From Glycomyces sp. L485 (GTDB lineage Bacteria; Actinomycetota; Actinomycetes; Mycobacteriales; Micromonosporaceae): a DNA stretch of 64,000 nt. Below are positions 52,496 through 61,873 of the stretch, in pieces. The notes below the pieces were generated by a model. That model worked only from the letters and a program-made list of their open reading frames with translations, was not told the origin of the DNA and did not search any database. Every line of letters starts with the position of its first letter. Position 1 is the stretch's first letter. The stretch is taken from the NCBI RefSeq assembly GCF_022548875.1, contig NZ_JAKZEW010000018.1, positions 291-64,290 of the forward strand, written 5' to 3'. The translations under genes were made by a program, and so were the position numbers.

Positions 52496-54751
52496 ATGTC
52501 GGACGACCTGAAACTGACCTATGACGGCGCCCCGCGGGCCTGGCACGAGGGACTGCCGATCGGCAACGGCCGCATCGGCGCGATGCTCGTCGGACCCCGG
52601 ATCACTCTGAACGAAGACGGATTCTGGTCGGGCACGGGAGATTGGGCCGTGCCAGCAGGGGTCGCGGGCATCGCCGCCGAGGCCGCAGAGGCGGTTCGCC
52701 GAGGCGACCACTTCGCCGCCGACCAGCTGCTGACCCGGATGCAGGGCGCGAACGTGCAGGCGTACCAGCCTGCCGGGGCGCTGCGCATCGTCCACTCAGA
52801 CGACGCCGAACCCGAACGGCGCGAACTGGATCTGCACGACGGCGTCGCCACCGTGGAGCGGGGGCGGGTGCGCTGCGAGGCGCTGGCCTCGGAGCGTTTC
52901 GGGGTGCTGGCGCTGCGCTGGAGCGCGGACGAGGCGTTCGAGCTGTCACTGGACTTCGAATGGCCGCACCGCAGCGGCTCGACGCTCGCCGACTTCGACG
53001 AGTTCACCTTCACCGGCCACGCGCCCCGCAGCGTCGCCGACGGCGTGCCGGACTATTCCGATCAGACCGGGACGCTCGGCATCTGCCTGAACGCGCAGCT
53101 GCGCTGCGACGGCGATCTGGCGCCCCGGGACGGCGGCTACCGGTTCACCGGCTGCCGCGAAGCCGTGGTGTTCTTGGCGATGCGCTCCGGGATCGACGCG
53201 AATGAATTGCTGCCGACCGTGCAGCGCGAGTCGCGCCACGCCGCCGCGAACGGCTGGAAGACCGTCTTCGACGACCACGTCGCGGCGCACCGCGAGGTCA
53301 TGGACCGGGTGCGGCTCACCATCGACGGCGGTTCCCCGACGGCGGCGACGGACGAACGGCTGCGGCGGCGCGCGGCCGGGGAGGCCGACGAGGCGCTCGG
53401 GGTTCTGGCCTTCCAGTTCGGCCGGTATCTCCTGGCCGCGTCGTCGCGACCGGGCACGCAGGCGGCGAACCTCCAGGGCATCTGGAACGACGAGGTAACG
53501 CCGCCTTGGAGCTGCGACTACACGACCAACATCAATGTGGAGATGAACTACTGGCCGGCCGAGACGTGCGCGCTGCCGGAGTTCCACGGGCCTCTGTTCG
53601 ACCTCGTCGACGACTTGGCGCGCACCGGGACCGGGACCGCGCGGGAGCTCTACGGCGCCAGCGGCTGGTGCTGCCACCACAACACCGACTTCTGGCGGCT
53701 GACCACGCCGGTCGGAGACAGGTCGTGCTGGGCGGCCTGGCCGATGGCGGGCCTGTGGCTGTGCATGCACCTCGCCGAGCACTGGCGGTTCTCGCGCGAC
53801 GAGGAGTTCCTCGCCGACCGATTCCCGGTCGTCCTCGGCGCCGCGCGGTTCGCGCTCGACCGGCTCAGCGAAGGCGCGGACGGACGGCTCGTGACGAGTC
53901 CGGCGTCGAGCCCGGAGAACGAGTTCGTCACGCCGGAGGGCAACTCGGCGATCGACGAGACGACGGCGATGGACGCGACGCTCGTGCGCGAGCTGTTCGA
54001 GTTCGTGCTCGAAGCCGCCGACGTCGTGGCCGAGACCGTCCACGGCGAGAGCCTCGCCGTGGTCGCCGAGGTCAAGGAAGCGCTGCCGCGCCTGACCGAG
54101 GTGAAGATCGGCGCGGACGGCCGGGTCCTGGAGTGGGCCGACGAACGCGAGGAGGCCGAGGTGCACCACCGGCACGTCTCGCACCTGTACGGGCTCTACC
54201 CGGGCACGTCGTTCGCGGACTCGCCTGAGCTGCAGGAGGCGGCGAAGCGGAGCCTGGAGGCTCGCGGCGACGCCGGGACCGGGTGGTCGCTGGCGTGGAA
54301 GACGGCACTGTGGGCGCGGCTTCGCGACGGCGACCGGGCGCACGCGCTGCTCGGGGAGTTCCTCACGCCGGTCGGCTTCCGCACGTCCGAAGTGGAGTAC
54401 GCCGACGGCGGGGTCTACGCGTCGCTGTTGTGCGCGCACCCGCCGTTCCAGATCGACGGCAACTTCGGGACGACCGCCGCGATCGCCGAGATGCTCGTGC
54501 AGTCGCACCGCTCGAAGGACGGCGTGCCGCTCATCGAGCTGCTGCCGGCGCTGCCGAGCGCCTGGCCGGACGGTGCGGTCGAAGGGCTGCGGGCCCGCGG
54601 CGGCGTCACCGTCCGGCGGCTGTGCTGGGCCGCGGGCGAAGTCACCGAACTCGAACTCGAGGCCACGGCTCTGGCCCGCGTACGGGTGGCCGTGCCCGGC
54701 TCTGACGAACGCGAGGTGCGGCTGGACGCCGGGGAGCGCTGGAGCCTCTGA
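52496..54751 (+). CDS. Glycoside hydrolase family 95 (alpha-L-fucosidase type)
   Basis: This 751-residue enzyme matches GH95: N-terminal [18 protein letters not shown], the central (alpha/alpha)6 part with [20 protein letters not shown] and [22 protein letters not shown] with the likely catalytic Glu, and [17 protein letters not shown] with the likely Asp. The family inverts alpha-1,2-linked fucose or galactose. There is no signal peptide, so it acts on imported oligosaccharides. Start ATG is at 52496. No sugar transporter is adjacent. A terminator follows at 54764. Confidence 0.93.
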   Translation: MSDDLKLTYDGAPRAWHEGLPIGNGRIGAMLVGPRITLNEDGFWSGTGDWAVPAGVAGIAAEAAEAVRRGDHFAADQLLTRMQGANVQAYQPAGALRIVHSDDAEPERRELDLHDGVATVERGRVRCEALASERFGVLALRWSADEAFELSLDFEWPHRSGSTLADFDEFTFTGHAPRSVADGVPDYSDQTGTLGICLNAQLRCDGDLAPRDGGYRFTGCREAVVFLAMRSGIDANELLPTVQRESRHAAANGWKTVFDDHVAAHREVMDRVRLTIDGGSPTAATDERLRRRAAGEADEALGVLAFQFGRYLLAASSRPGTQAANLQGIWNDEVTPPWSCDYTTNINVEMNYWPAETCALPEFHGPLFDLVDDLARTGTGTARELYGASGWCCHHNTDFWRLTTPVGDRSCWAAWPMAGLWLCMHLAEHWRFSRDEEFLADRFPVVLGAARFALDRLSEGADGRLVTSPASSPENEFVTPEGNSAIDETTAMDATLVRELFEFVLEAADVVAETVHGESLAVVAEVKEALPRLTEVKIGADGRVLEWADEREEAEVHHRHVSHLYGLYPGTSFADSPELQEAAKRSLEARGDAGTGWSLAWKTALWARLRDGDRAHALLGEFLTPVGFRTSEVEYADGGVYASLLCAHPPFQIDGNFGTTAAIAEMLVQSHRSKDGVPLIELLPALPSAWPDGAVEGLRARGGVTVRRLCWAAGEVTELELEATALARVRVAVPGSDEREVRLDAGERWSL

Positions 54752-54763
54752 TACGCGAAAGGG

Positions 54764-54792
54764 CGGCCGGGACCCTCTGAGGGTCCCGGCCG
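54764..54792. terminator. Terminator between GH95 and the secreted repeat genes
   Basis: CGGCCGGGACCC (54764-54775) pairs with GGGTCCCGGCCG (54781-54792), loop TCTGA. It lies between convergent genes and can serve both. Confidence 0.85.
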
Positions 54793-54826
54793 TTGGGTAT
54801 GAACGGTATGAAGATCTGTTCTCGGG

Positions 54827-55315
54827 TCAGCAGGCGGTCGTTGTCTCGTGCCCGAACACCGTGACGCCGCATACGCTCCAATGGAAGGCGCCGGTGGCGT
54901 CCACGTTCACCAGTGAGACCCCGCTGTCGGATCCCACCGGTTCACGCTCGTCGCTGACGGAATTGTCGCAATCCTGAACGCCGCCGGAGGAACCGACAGA
55001 GACCCCGCACACCTTCCAGCGGGCGAAGTTCCTCAGGTCGACGTCGGCCACCGGCGACATGCCACCGGGGGCCTCCGAGACCTCGGGCACTTCCCGGTCG
55101 AACGCCTCGGGACCGGTTCGGCCGCTGTCGAAGACGCTGCGGCAGGCCGGATCGACGGCCGGACCTGCGGACTCCTCGCCGCACAGCTCCGACACCGGCG
55201 TCGGGCCCGTCTCCACTGACGCGACCGTCAGCCAATCGGGCGTCGAGGCCGCGGCCGAGGCTGGGACGACCGCGGCGGCCGCGAGTCCAACCGCGGCAAC
55301 AATCTTGTATCGCAT
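54827..55315 (-). CDS. Secreted protein with two diverged VCG-repeat modules
   Basis: This 162-residue protein has a signal peptide (VAAVGLAAAAVVPASAAA). The N-terminal half is unique, with two cysteines (SELCGEE; DPACRS). The second half has two modules related to those in the neighbouring genes: VDLRNFARWKVCGVSVG then QDCDNS, and VSLVNVDATGAFHWSVCGV then a C-terminal Cys. It is the most diverged and last member of a minus-strand family cluster. Surface location is likely. The exact function is unknown. Confidence 0.8.
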   Translation of the reverse strand: MRYKIVAAVGLAAAAVVPASAAASTPDWLTVASVETGPTPVSELCGEESAGPAVDPACRSVFDSGRTGPEAFDREVPEVSEAPGGMSPVADVDLRNFARWKVCGVSVGSSGGVQDCDNSVSDEREPVGSDSGVSLVNVDATGAFHWSVCGVTVFGHETTTAC

Positions 55316-55367
55316 GGATCTCTGACCTAACAGAACTGGTTCCCGACTCGGACGGCGAATGCGGACG

Positions 55368-55907
55368 CTAGAAGTCGCCTTGGTCGACGCCCTTGGACGG
55401 CTTGCCGGGGCCGTCGTTCTGCTCAGCGTTGGCGCAGTCCTGGCCGTCCACCTGGGTGAGCACGTTCTGGCCGCAGATCTGCCACTGCGCGGCGTCCGAT
55501 CCGTCCGCGTTGATCAGCGACAGGTCGCCCGCGTCGGTGCCCGAGCCGCTGCCCGCGCCGTCGGAGTTGTCGCAGTCCTGGCCGTTCGGCTGAGCCAGAA
55601 CGTTCTGGCCGCAGACCTGCCAGTGCGCGGCGTCGGATGCGTCCAGGTTCACCAGGCTGAGATCGCCGGCGTCGACACCGGAACCGTCGCCGCCGTCCGA
55701 GCCCGAGTTGTCGCAGTCCTGGCCGCCGGGCTGCGCCAGCACGTTCTGACCGCAGACCTGCAGCTGAGCGGCGTCGGAAGCGTCCAGGTTCACCAGGCTG
55801 AGATCGCCCGGGGAGACCTGGGCCATGGCGGGCGCGGCGCCTCCGAGAGCGGCGATGCCGGCGGCCGCGAAGGCGGCAGCGGTGGTGGTCTTGATCATGG
55901 TGTTCAT
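55368..55907 (-). CDS. Small secreted protein with three chaplin-like modules
   Basis: This 179-residue protein has a signal peptide (MIKTTTAAAFAAAGIAALGGAAPAMA compressed at residues 4-29) and three nearly identical modules of about 45 residues. Each reads DLSLVNLDASDAA, a three-residue variable spot, then VCGQNVLAQPxGQDCDNS. The modules are separated by Gly/Ser/Asp linkers. The last ends in a basic/acidic tail (GKPSKGVDQGDF). Start ATG 55907 follows AAAGGAAC. Cysteine spacing and the VCGxNV motif recall streptomycete chaplin and related small secreted proteins, but the modules are more polar. Role in surface coating is inference. Confidence 0.8.
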   Translation of the reverse strand: MNTMIKTTTAAAFAAAGIAALGGAAPAMAQVSPGDLSLVNLDASDAAQLQVCGQNVLAQPGGQDCDNSGSDGGDGSGVDAGDLSLVNLDASDAAHWQVCGQNVLAQPNGQDCDNSDGAGSGSGTDAGDLSLINADGSDAAQWQICGQNVLTQVDGQDCANAEQNDGPGKPSKGVDQGDF

Positions 55908-55987
55908 GTTCCTTTCGTTTCTTTGTCTGTGCGGGCCGAGATCCGACCCGCCTAGTGGTCGTTGCGAGCGGCCGTATGGCACCGCTC

Positions 55988-56332
55988 TTAGTCGTTGGCG
56001 CACATCTGGTTGAGCAGCGGCGAGACGCCGACGTTCTGGCCGCAGACCTGCCAGTGCGCCGCGCCGGAGGCATCGGCGTTGATCAGCGACAGGGCGCCCG
56101 CGTCGACACCCGAGTCATCGGTGCCCTGGTCACTGTTGTCGCAGTCCTGCCCGTAGGGCTGGGCGAGCACGTTCTGGCCGCAGACCTGCCAATGCGCCGC
56201 GTCGGAGGCATTGACGTTGACGAGGCTGAGGTCGCCGGCGGCGACGCCCGCGTCCTGAGCGGCGATGGCCGGTCCGGCGGCGCCCACGGCGGCGATGCCG
56301 GCGGCAGCTGCGATGACAATGGACTTACGCAT
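55988..56332 (-). CDS. Small secreted protein with two chaplin-like modules (paralog A)
   Basis: This 114-residue protein has a signal peptide (IVIAAAAGIAAVGAAGPAIA) and two modules. The first is the QDCDNS type (WQVCGQNVLAQPYGQDCDNS). The second is a different type that ends VCGQNVGVSPLLNQMC, closer to the classic small secreted chaplin-related pattern. The ATG at 56332 has a strong AGGAGGAC site. It equals its upstream neighbour in length and layout, so a tandem duplication is evident. Confidence 0.82.
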   Translation of the reverse strand: MRKSIVIAAAAGIAAVGAAGPAIAAQDAGVAAGDLSLVNVNASDAAHWQVCGQNVLAQPYGQDCDNSDQGTDDSGVDAGALSLINADASGAAHWQVCGQNVGVSPLLNQMCAND

Positions 56333-56418
56333 GTTCGTCCTCCTGGTTCGATGAAGTCTCAGTCGGTTCGACGGGGCGGGCCTCAGCGCGACCCGCCCCG
56401 ACAGGTCGTGCGGTACGG

Positions 56419-56763
56419 CTAGTTGCCGTTGTCGCACTGCTGGTCGAGCAGCGGCGAGACGCCGACGTTCTGGCCGCAGACCTGCCAGTGCGCCGCGCCG
56501 GAGCCGTCGGCGTTGATCAGCGACAGGGCGCCCGCGTCGACACCCGAGTCCGAAGCCGAGCCGCCGTTGTTGTCGCAGTCCTGGCCGTTCGGCTGGGCCA
56601 GAACGTTCTGGCCGCAGACCTGCCACTGCGCCGCGTCAGAGGCGTCGACGTTTACCAGGCTGAGATCGCCCGCGTCGACACCCGACTCGGCGGCGACGGC
56701 GGGAGCGGCTGCGCCGATGGCGGCGATGCCGGCGGCGGCTGCGACGGTGAGAACCTTGCGCAT
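56419..56763 (-). CDS. Small secreted protein with two chaplin-like modules (paralog B)
   Basis: This 114-residue protein is the close paralog of the next gene downstream, with the same signal peptide start MRK, the same two module types (VCGQNVLAQPNGQDCDN; VCGQNVGVSPLLDQQC) and the same length. The ATG at 56763 lies about a dozen bases after AAGGAAA. It is the first small member of the cluster, about 215 bases after a larger secreted-protein gene on the same strand. Confidence 0.82.
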   Translation of the reverse strand: MRKVLTVAAAAGIAAIGAAAPAVAAESGVDAGDLSLVNVDASDAAQWQVCGQNVLAQPNGQDCDNNGGSASDSGVDAGALSLINADGSGAAHWQVCGQNVGVSPLLDQQCDNGN

Positions 56764-56863
56764 GATGCTTTTCGTTTCCTTCTTGGTTGTGCGCCCGAGA
56801 GTTCGGGCGTCTTCCTTTTTGGATTCGGCGGACTTCATGTGAAGGCAGCCGGTGTGGGCCTTA

Positions 56864-56972
56864 CCGCGCGTCGGCGCGCCGGACACCGCCGAGGCGGAGG
56901 CCTCGCACGATGCAACCGAGTGGGATCGAACAGCACTGCCAGTGCGCTGCGGGCTCCCCGCGCCGACGCGCG
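56864..56972. repeat. Perfect 15-bp inverted repeat spaced by 79 bases
   Basis: CCGCGCGTCGGCGCG (56864-56878) and CGCGCCGACGCGCGG (56958-56972) are exact reverse complements. They lie in the gap after the 337-residue gene on the minus strand. A long RNA stem enclosing 79 bases could form in its 3' untranslated region. Confidence 0.6.
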
Positions 56973-56978
56973 GAGGCG

Positions 56979-57992
56979 CTAGTCCGGGGCGACGGACAGC
57001 TCGGCGGCGCGGTCCATTGGCCACCCCGATTCCCTGATCACCGCTCGGGCGAACGACACCTGTTCGCCTGCGGTGGCCGGGGAGACGTCGACGGCGGCGT
57101 TGCCGCCGTCCACACTGATACCGGCGGTCGAGCCAGCGGCTCCACCGGGGATGATCTTCAGGTCAGGCATCGCGGGTCCGTGATCGCTCCACGGTCGCGC
57201 GACCTTGGCGCCCAGTGCGCGCAGCACCTTGTCGTCCGCAGCCGTCTCCTGCGCCTCGGCCGAGGCGGCAGTGCACTCGAGGTCGGCGGCCGACCGGTCG
57301 TATGACACTCCTTGCTGGAGTGCCGCCGCCACCTCGGTGGAGTCGGATACCTGCTGGAGCGAGGTGAGGCTCGGCTGTCCTTGGCCGGAGGCGAGGACGC
57401 TCCCGGGAAGCGTCGCGTCGCGCGGCGGCACAAGGCCATCGGTCACCAGTCGCGCCAGCGCATTGACCTCTTCGGTCGCGGGCGCGACAGTCTCGTAGAC
57501 ACCGGACACCACTTCGTCGGGACGCTCCAGGACGGAGGACGTTTCCTTGACCAGGGATCCCAACAGCGGTGTCGCTACTCCAGCGGCACTGTCTCCGACG
57601 GACATGCCGTTCGACAGGTCGGTGCGCGCTTCGTCGTGCAGTGCAGTCTGCACGGATTCCACCGGCTCTTCCACCAACGAGCCCACCGGTTCGGTCAGAC
57701 CCGACACCAGCCCCGGTGACGTCCCCTCGTCCGCCGGTGTCCGATGTCCCTGCTGGTTTTGCGGGACCAGTCGCGCGGCCAGGCGCGACATGTCGGACAC
57801 TTCGGCGGTGAGCGGATCGGTCAGCGCGGCAAGGCCTGTCGTCTCGGCGGTCTCGTCCGATGCCCAAGCGATGGTCGCCATGCTCAAGGCCCCCAGAAGG
57901 AGGGAACCGAATGCTCCGAGCGCGGCGCCGAGGAGGAGCCGGGGCACGCCGAGGCGGCGAGTGATCTCACAGCCCCGCATGATGAGTCCCAT
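56979..57992 (-). CDS. Hypothetical exported protein beside the chaplin-like cluster
   Basis: This 337-residue protein begins with a basic stretch and one long hydrophobic segment (LLLGAALGAFGSLLLGALSMATIAWA, about 20-45), a signal peptide or anchor. The remainder is Ala/Glu/Ser/Val-rich and mostly helical, with no cysteines apart from Cys8 and one near residue 240. The ATG at 57992 follows GAGGAGGAAG. No family is recognised. It is first in the minus-strand run that continues into the small secreted proteins and may belong to the same surface programme. Confidence 0.7.
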   Translation of the reverse strand: MGLIMRGCEITRRLGVPRLLLGAALGAFGSLLLGALSMATIAWASDETAETTGLAALTDPLTAEVSDMSRLAARLVPQNQQGHRTPADEGTSPGLVSGLTEPVGSLVEEPVESVQTALHDEARTDLSNGMSVGDSAAGVATPLLGSLVKETSSVLERPDEVVSGVYETVAPATEEVNALARLVTDGLVPPRDATLPGSVLASGQGQPSLTSLQQVSDSTEVAAALQQGVSYDRSAADLECTAASAEAQETAADDKVLRALGAKVARPWSDHGPAMPDLKIIPGGAAGSTAGISVDGGNAAVDVSPATAGEQVSFARAVIRESGWPMDRAAELSVAPD

Positions 57993-58243
57993 GCTCTTCC
58001 TCCTCGTCCTGAACCTGAGCGCGAGCGGCTTGCCGCTCGCACTTAGAAGAACGAATGTGGCGGAATCGGGGATACGGGGCTGTCGAGATTTTCTAGTCCG
58101 AATTTGGACGACAAGGACTCACGAATTGCCTCCGGCCCCAGGAAGCACTGCTTAACAGACTGTTTACACGACCTCAACGAAGGAGAAATTGGCTCTTGGG
58201 AGCGTGGCAGCGTTCGCGCAACCACGAGAAGGGCTCCCACCTG

Positions 58244-59254
58244 ATGATCAAGGCCGAGTACATCTGGCTCGACGGCACCGAGCCGGCCGCAAAACTGCGT
58301 TCCAAGACCAAGATCCTCGAAGCGGGTGCGGAGCCGCCGATCTGGGGCTTCGACGGTTCCTCCACGAACCAGGCGGAGGGCAACTCCTCCGACTGCGTGC
58401 TCAAGCCGGTCAAGGTCGTGCCGGACCCGATCCGCGGGGGCGAGAACATCCTGGTCCTGTGCGAGGTCCTCGACACCGACTTCACCCCGCACCCGACCAA
58501 CACCCGCGCGGCCACCGCCGCCACCGCCGAGAAGTACGCCGGCCAGGAGTCCTGGTTCGGCATCGAGCAGGAGTACACGTTCATGGTGGGCTCGCGCCCG
58601 CTGGGCTTCCCGGAGGGCGGCTACCCGGCCCCGCAGGGCGGCTACTACTGCGGCGTCGGCGCCGACGAGATCTTCGGTCGCGAGATCGTCGAGAAGCACC
58701 TGGACAACTGCCTGACCGCGGGCCTTCCGATCTCGGGCATCAACGCCGAGGTCATGCCGGGCCAGTGGGAGTTCCAGGTCGGCCCCGCCTCCGCGCTCGA
58801 CGTCTCGGACTCGCTGTGGCTGGCGCGTTGGCTGCTCTACCGCACCGCCGAGGAGTTCGGCGTGTCGGCGACGATCGACCCGAAGCCGGCGAAGGGCGAC
58901 TGGAACGGCGCCGGGTGCCACACCAACTTCTCGACCAAGGCGATGCGTGACGACTACGAGCCGATCATCGCCGCCTGCGAGGCGCTGGGCGCGAAGGCCG
59001 AGGAGCACGTGAAGAACTACGGCCACGGCATCGACGAGCGCCTGACCGGCCAGCACGAGACGGCGCACTGGAGCCAGTTCTCCTACGGCGTCTCCGACCG
59101 CGGCGCCTCGATCCGCATCCCGTGGCAGGTTGAGAAGGACAAGAAGGGCTACCTCGAAGACCGCCGCCCCAACGCCAACATGGACCCGTACATCGTCACC
59201 CGCATGATGGTCGACACGGTCTGCAGCGCCCTCGAAAAGAAGGGCCTCGTCTAA
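58244..59254 (+). CDS. glnII: Glutamine synthetase type II
   Basis: This 336-residue enzyme is the eukaryote-like GSII that makes glutamine from glutamate and ammonia. MIKAEYIWLDG at the start, WGFDGSSTNQAEG, FGIEQEYTFM, INAEVMPGQWEFQVGP, GDWNGAGCHTNFSTK and RRPNANMDPY are the family landmarks. It lacks the adenylylation tyrosine loop of GSI. The ATG at 58244 has GAGAAGGG about ten bases upstream; an earlier ATG at 58196 is less likely. GSII is kept by streptomycetes and Frankia beside GlnA. A terminator follows. Confidence 0.96.
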   Translation: MIKAEYIWLDGTEPAAKLRSKTKILEAGAEPPIWGFDGSSTNQAEGNSSDCVLKPVKVVPDPIRGGENILVLCEVLDTDFTPHPTNTRAATAATAEKYAGQESWFGIEQEYTFMVGSRPLGFPEGGYPAPQGGYYCGVGADEIFGREIVEKHLDNCLTAGLPISGINAEVMPGQWEFQVGPASALDVSDSLWLARWLLYRTAEEFGVSATIDPKPAKGDWNGAGCHTNFSTKAMRDDYEPIIAACEALGAKAEEHVKNYGHGIDERLTGQHETAHWSQFSYGVSDRGASIRIPWQVEKDKKGYLEDRRPNANMDPYIVTRMMVDTVCSALEKKGLV

Positions 59255-59279
59255 CCGAGACGACTCCAAGTGAGCACCT

Positions 59280-59314
59280 GTAGGGGGCGCCGTGCTTTGC
59301 GCGGCGCCCCCTAC
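59280..59314. terminator. Terminator after glnII
   Basis: GTAGGGGGCGCCG (59280-59292) pairs perfectly with CGGCGCCCCCTAC (59302-59314) around a 9-base loop, 25 bases after the stop, followed by ATTGTT. Confidence 0.85.
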
Positions 59315-59456
59315 ATTGTTCGGATGCGTTCCGGACTTCCCGGTGAAGCCGGATCGCCAAGTGAACGGAAGTTTCGCCGGTCACTGCATCAGTGGCGAGT
59401 GCCTCGTCGGCTCGGGTACACCTACACGCGGCAAGGCAAGCTGGCCACCCTACCGT

Positions 59457-61373
59457 TCAACTTTGGAGTTCGAGGGCCAGGGCGCCGGATCGCTCATAGC
59501 CCCATTCACACCAGAACGTGCCCGCCTCGGCCTCAAGTTCGAAGACGCCCATGGTTCGCCGTCCACTCATATCGCATCGCAGCGACCCGACCCTCACCGT
59601 GGGTCCTCCAGTCGCGATCCACGGCGTCAAGCTCGAAGTCCCTTGCCGGAGGCACTCGCCGAGTGTCTCGGAGTGGAGCTCGAATTCGAAGCGCCCATCA
59701 GAAAGCGCGGTTCCCGAGACTTGGGCCGCCGACTGCTTGTTCGCACGGGAGACCAGGTCCAAGGCGGCCTCGCCGACAGTGGTGCCGACGATATCGACCT
59801 CCAACACTATGAGGCGGCGGTCGGCGCGGCGAATGGTGCGGACCTCGCCGAAGCGCTGCCTGGTGCGAGAACGCAGCACCAGCCGGCTGTCGACCGACTG
59901 CGGCAGCAGGTCTGACGCCGAGCGGAGTTCGGCGTCGAGCAGCGCGGCAGTGCCGATGCAGTCAAGGCGGTTGGTCCTCGGGGGCGTGATTGCCTCCCAG
60001 TCCTCGGTGCGGATGTCGCTCCGCAGCATGGCGAGATCGACTCGGTAGCGGTCGAACGTCAGGCCGCCTCCCGTGCGCTCCGGCCGCAGTTGCGTCCCCG
60101 TGGACACCGAGCGCAGCACGAGCGGGGGCCGCCGAGTGCCGTGGACGACGACCTCGACGGCCTCGGTATCCACGCGCTCGGCCGTCAGGCGCAGTGCCTC
60201 CTCCGGAGCGGCCCGGAGGGTGGACTGACCGGTAGCGACGAGGCTGTCGAAGAGCTCGCTGTGGCGACGTGCGAGCTCGTCGGAGGAGTACTGCTTCGCT
60301 TTCTTGATAGCATTGGCACCCAATGTTTTTCGGAGGTCAGCGTCGGCCATCAGGCGTCGCAGGCCGTCAGCGAGGGAGGCGGCGTCGGCCTCCACCAAGA
60401 GCCCGTCCACGCCGGAAGTGATTATCTCGGGCGGTCCGGAGTGGACGTCTGTGGAGACGACCGGGACACCCATCGACATGGCTTCGACGATGCTGACACC
60501 GAAGGACTCGACGCGCGAGGACGAGACGCCGATATCCGCCTTGGCCCATTCGGCGAACGCGGGGATCGCAGGTCCGGGCACGAGGATGCGGTCGTGGAGG
60601 CTGAGACGGTCCACTTGGCGGCGCAGCGATCCGGATTCGGGTCCGCGGCCGAAGATCCGCAGACGCCAATCGGGAAACTCGGCGGCGAGGGAGGCGAACG
60701 CCTCGATCAGCAGGTCGTACTGCTTGATCGGCGCGAGTCGACCGACCGCCACCGCGAGCTTCGTGCCGTCAGGAAGGGGTTCGGCAAGGGTGTCGACGAT
60801 GGCGTTGGGCAGGACGTGGATCTTCTCTGACGATTCCGGAGCGTTCCGCGCCAGGCCTTGGCGGGCGTACTCGGTCAGGACCTCGATGGCGTCCATGCGC
60901 TCGTAAACGCCGCGCATCTGCTCGTTCAGCTGCTTGTTGTGGCTGCCGGGGTCCTCGTGGATCTGGCAGATCTTCACCATGTCCGCGGGCGCGAACTCGG
61001 CGATGTAGGCGGCCAGTCCGGTGCGGGTGGAAATGACGACATCGGTTTCGAGTTCGCTGAGGACGCGCGCGACCTCGTCCTCAACGTAGCCGTTGAAACG
61101 CTTGTAGAGCTCCTCCCGCAGCGGAATGACCTTCGCCGGACGGTCCCAGCCGGGCAGCTTCGGGGTCGTCTTGTCGCCGCTCATCGCGACGCGCGTGATA
61201 ACCCGGAACCTCAGGTGTTCGGAGATCGACAAGTCGGTACGGGTGGGGCTGTTGAACACCGAGATGATCTCGACGTCATCGCCGCGCCGCATCAGGCCGT
61301 CCGCGAGTGCGAGCGTGGCCCGAGCCGTACCTCCCAGCCCGTTCATCTCGGTCATGAGAAAGGTGATGCGCAT
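59457..61373 (-). CDS. GT4-family glycosyltransferase with C-terminal beta domain
   Basis: This 638-residue protein has a GT-B glycosyltransferase (about 1-385). NGLGGTARATLALADGL is the N-terminal glycine-rich loop, VGRLAPIKQYDLLIEAF begins the donor half, and ESFGVSIVEAMSMGVPVVST holds the E-x7-E nucleotide-sugar motif. The C-terminal 250 residues are beta-rich with no recognised family and resemble extra domains of wall-polysaccharide transferases. The ATG at 61373 is the start. It is in a minus-strand run with a membrane protein and another transferase. Teichoic or capsular glycan assembly is inferred. Confidence 0.87.
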   Translation of the reverse strand: MRITFLMTEMNGLGGTARATLALADGLMRRGDDVEIISVFNSPTRTDLSISEHLRFRVITRVAMSGDKTTPKLPGWDRPAKVIPLREELYKRFNGYVEDEVARVLSELETDVVISTRTGLAAYIAEFAPADMVKICQIHEDPGSHNKQLNEQMRGVYERMDAIEVLTEYARQGLARNAPESSEKIHVLPNAIVDTLAEPLPDGTKLAVAVGRLAPIKQYDLLIEAFASLAAEFPDWRLRIFGRGPESGSLRRQVDRLSLHDRILVPGPAIPAFAEWAKADIGVSSSRVESFGVSIVEAMSMGVPVVSTDVHSGPPEIITSGVDGLLVEADAASLADGLRRLMADADLRKTLGANAIKKAKQYSSDELARRHSELFDSLVATGQSTLRAAPEEALRLTAERVDTEAVEVVVHGTRRPPLVLRSVSTGTQLRPERTGGGLTFDRYRVDLAMLRSDIRTEDWEAITPPRTNRLDCIGTAALLDAELRSASDLLPQSVDSRLVLRSRTRQRFGEVRTIRRADRRLIVLEVDIVGTTVGEAALDLVSRANKQSAAQVSGTALSDGRFEFELHSETLGECLRQGTSSLTPWIATGGPTVRVGSLRCDMSGRRTMGVFELEAEAGTFWCEWGYERSGALALELQS

Positions 61374-61405
61374 GGCATCCGATCTCCCGTCTGGCAGTGG
61401 TCAGC

Positions 61406-61810
61406 TCACGCCGGATCGTACTCTTCGGCTGCCCCCCGGTCCTTGGCGAGTTGTTCGAAGCGGCGCGCATTCTGGTGGCGCTCGTGCTCGACGGCGGCCA
61501 GGATACGTCGCAGAAGCAGTTCGGTCCGCTCCTCGTCGACCTCCTGCTCGGCTACTTGCTGCTCGGCGGCGGCCCGGGCCTCGGCCTCACTCCAGCGACG
61601 GCTCTCGCTCTCGTCGAGGTCCCTGACCCGGCCGAGGACGCGAAACAGGACTGCGAGCACCGCGAGGTTCGAAATCATGAGGCCGGCCCAGGCGGCGGCT
61701 TCGTAGCCGAGCACGCCGACGGCGAGCGCGACACCTTCAACCACCGCGACCAGGCAGAGCGCCGCGAGTTGGCGGCGGGTGAACCACCGCTTGAAGAAGC
61801 GTCGCAACAT
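61406..61810 (-). CDS. Small membrane protein with coiled-coil tail
   Basis: This 134-residue protein has two membrane helices (LAALCLVAVVEGVALAVGVLG and AAWAGLMISNLAVLAVLFRVL, about 15-56), then a long charged helix (EARAAAEQQVAEQEVDEERT and on) that should be a coiled coil. The ATG at 61810 follows GGAGGAAC. It lies between two glycosyltransferase genes on the same strand and may help localise or pair them. Family not recognised. Confidence 0.75.
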   Translation of the reverse strand: MLRRFFKRWFTRRQLAALCLVAVVEGVALAVGVLGYEAAAWAGLMISNLAVLAVLFRVLGRVRDLDESESRRWSEAEARAAAEQQVAEQEVDEERTELLLRRILAAVEHERHQNARRFEQLAKDRGAAEEYDPA

Positions 61811-61873
61811 CGAAGTTCCTCCGATTTTCTCGAGTTCGTGAAGTAGGTGGGCGCGGAGCACCGACACCCATGG

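Larger units (their letters stand above)
55368..56763 (-). repeat. Array of repeated secreted-protein modules
   Basis: Seven copies of a roughly 100-base coding unit in three genes share DNA such as ACGTTCTGGCCGCAGACCTG (plus-strand reading). The unit encodes the VCGQNV module. The near-identity across genes points to recent duplication or gene conversion. Confidence 0.75.

Noticed and set aside
52946..54508. 520-residue minus-strand open frame
   Set aside because: Antisense of the GH95 gene.
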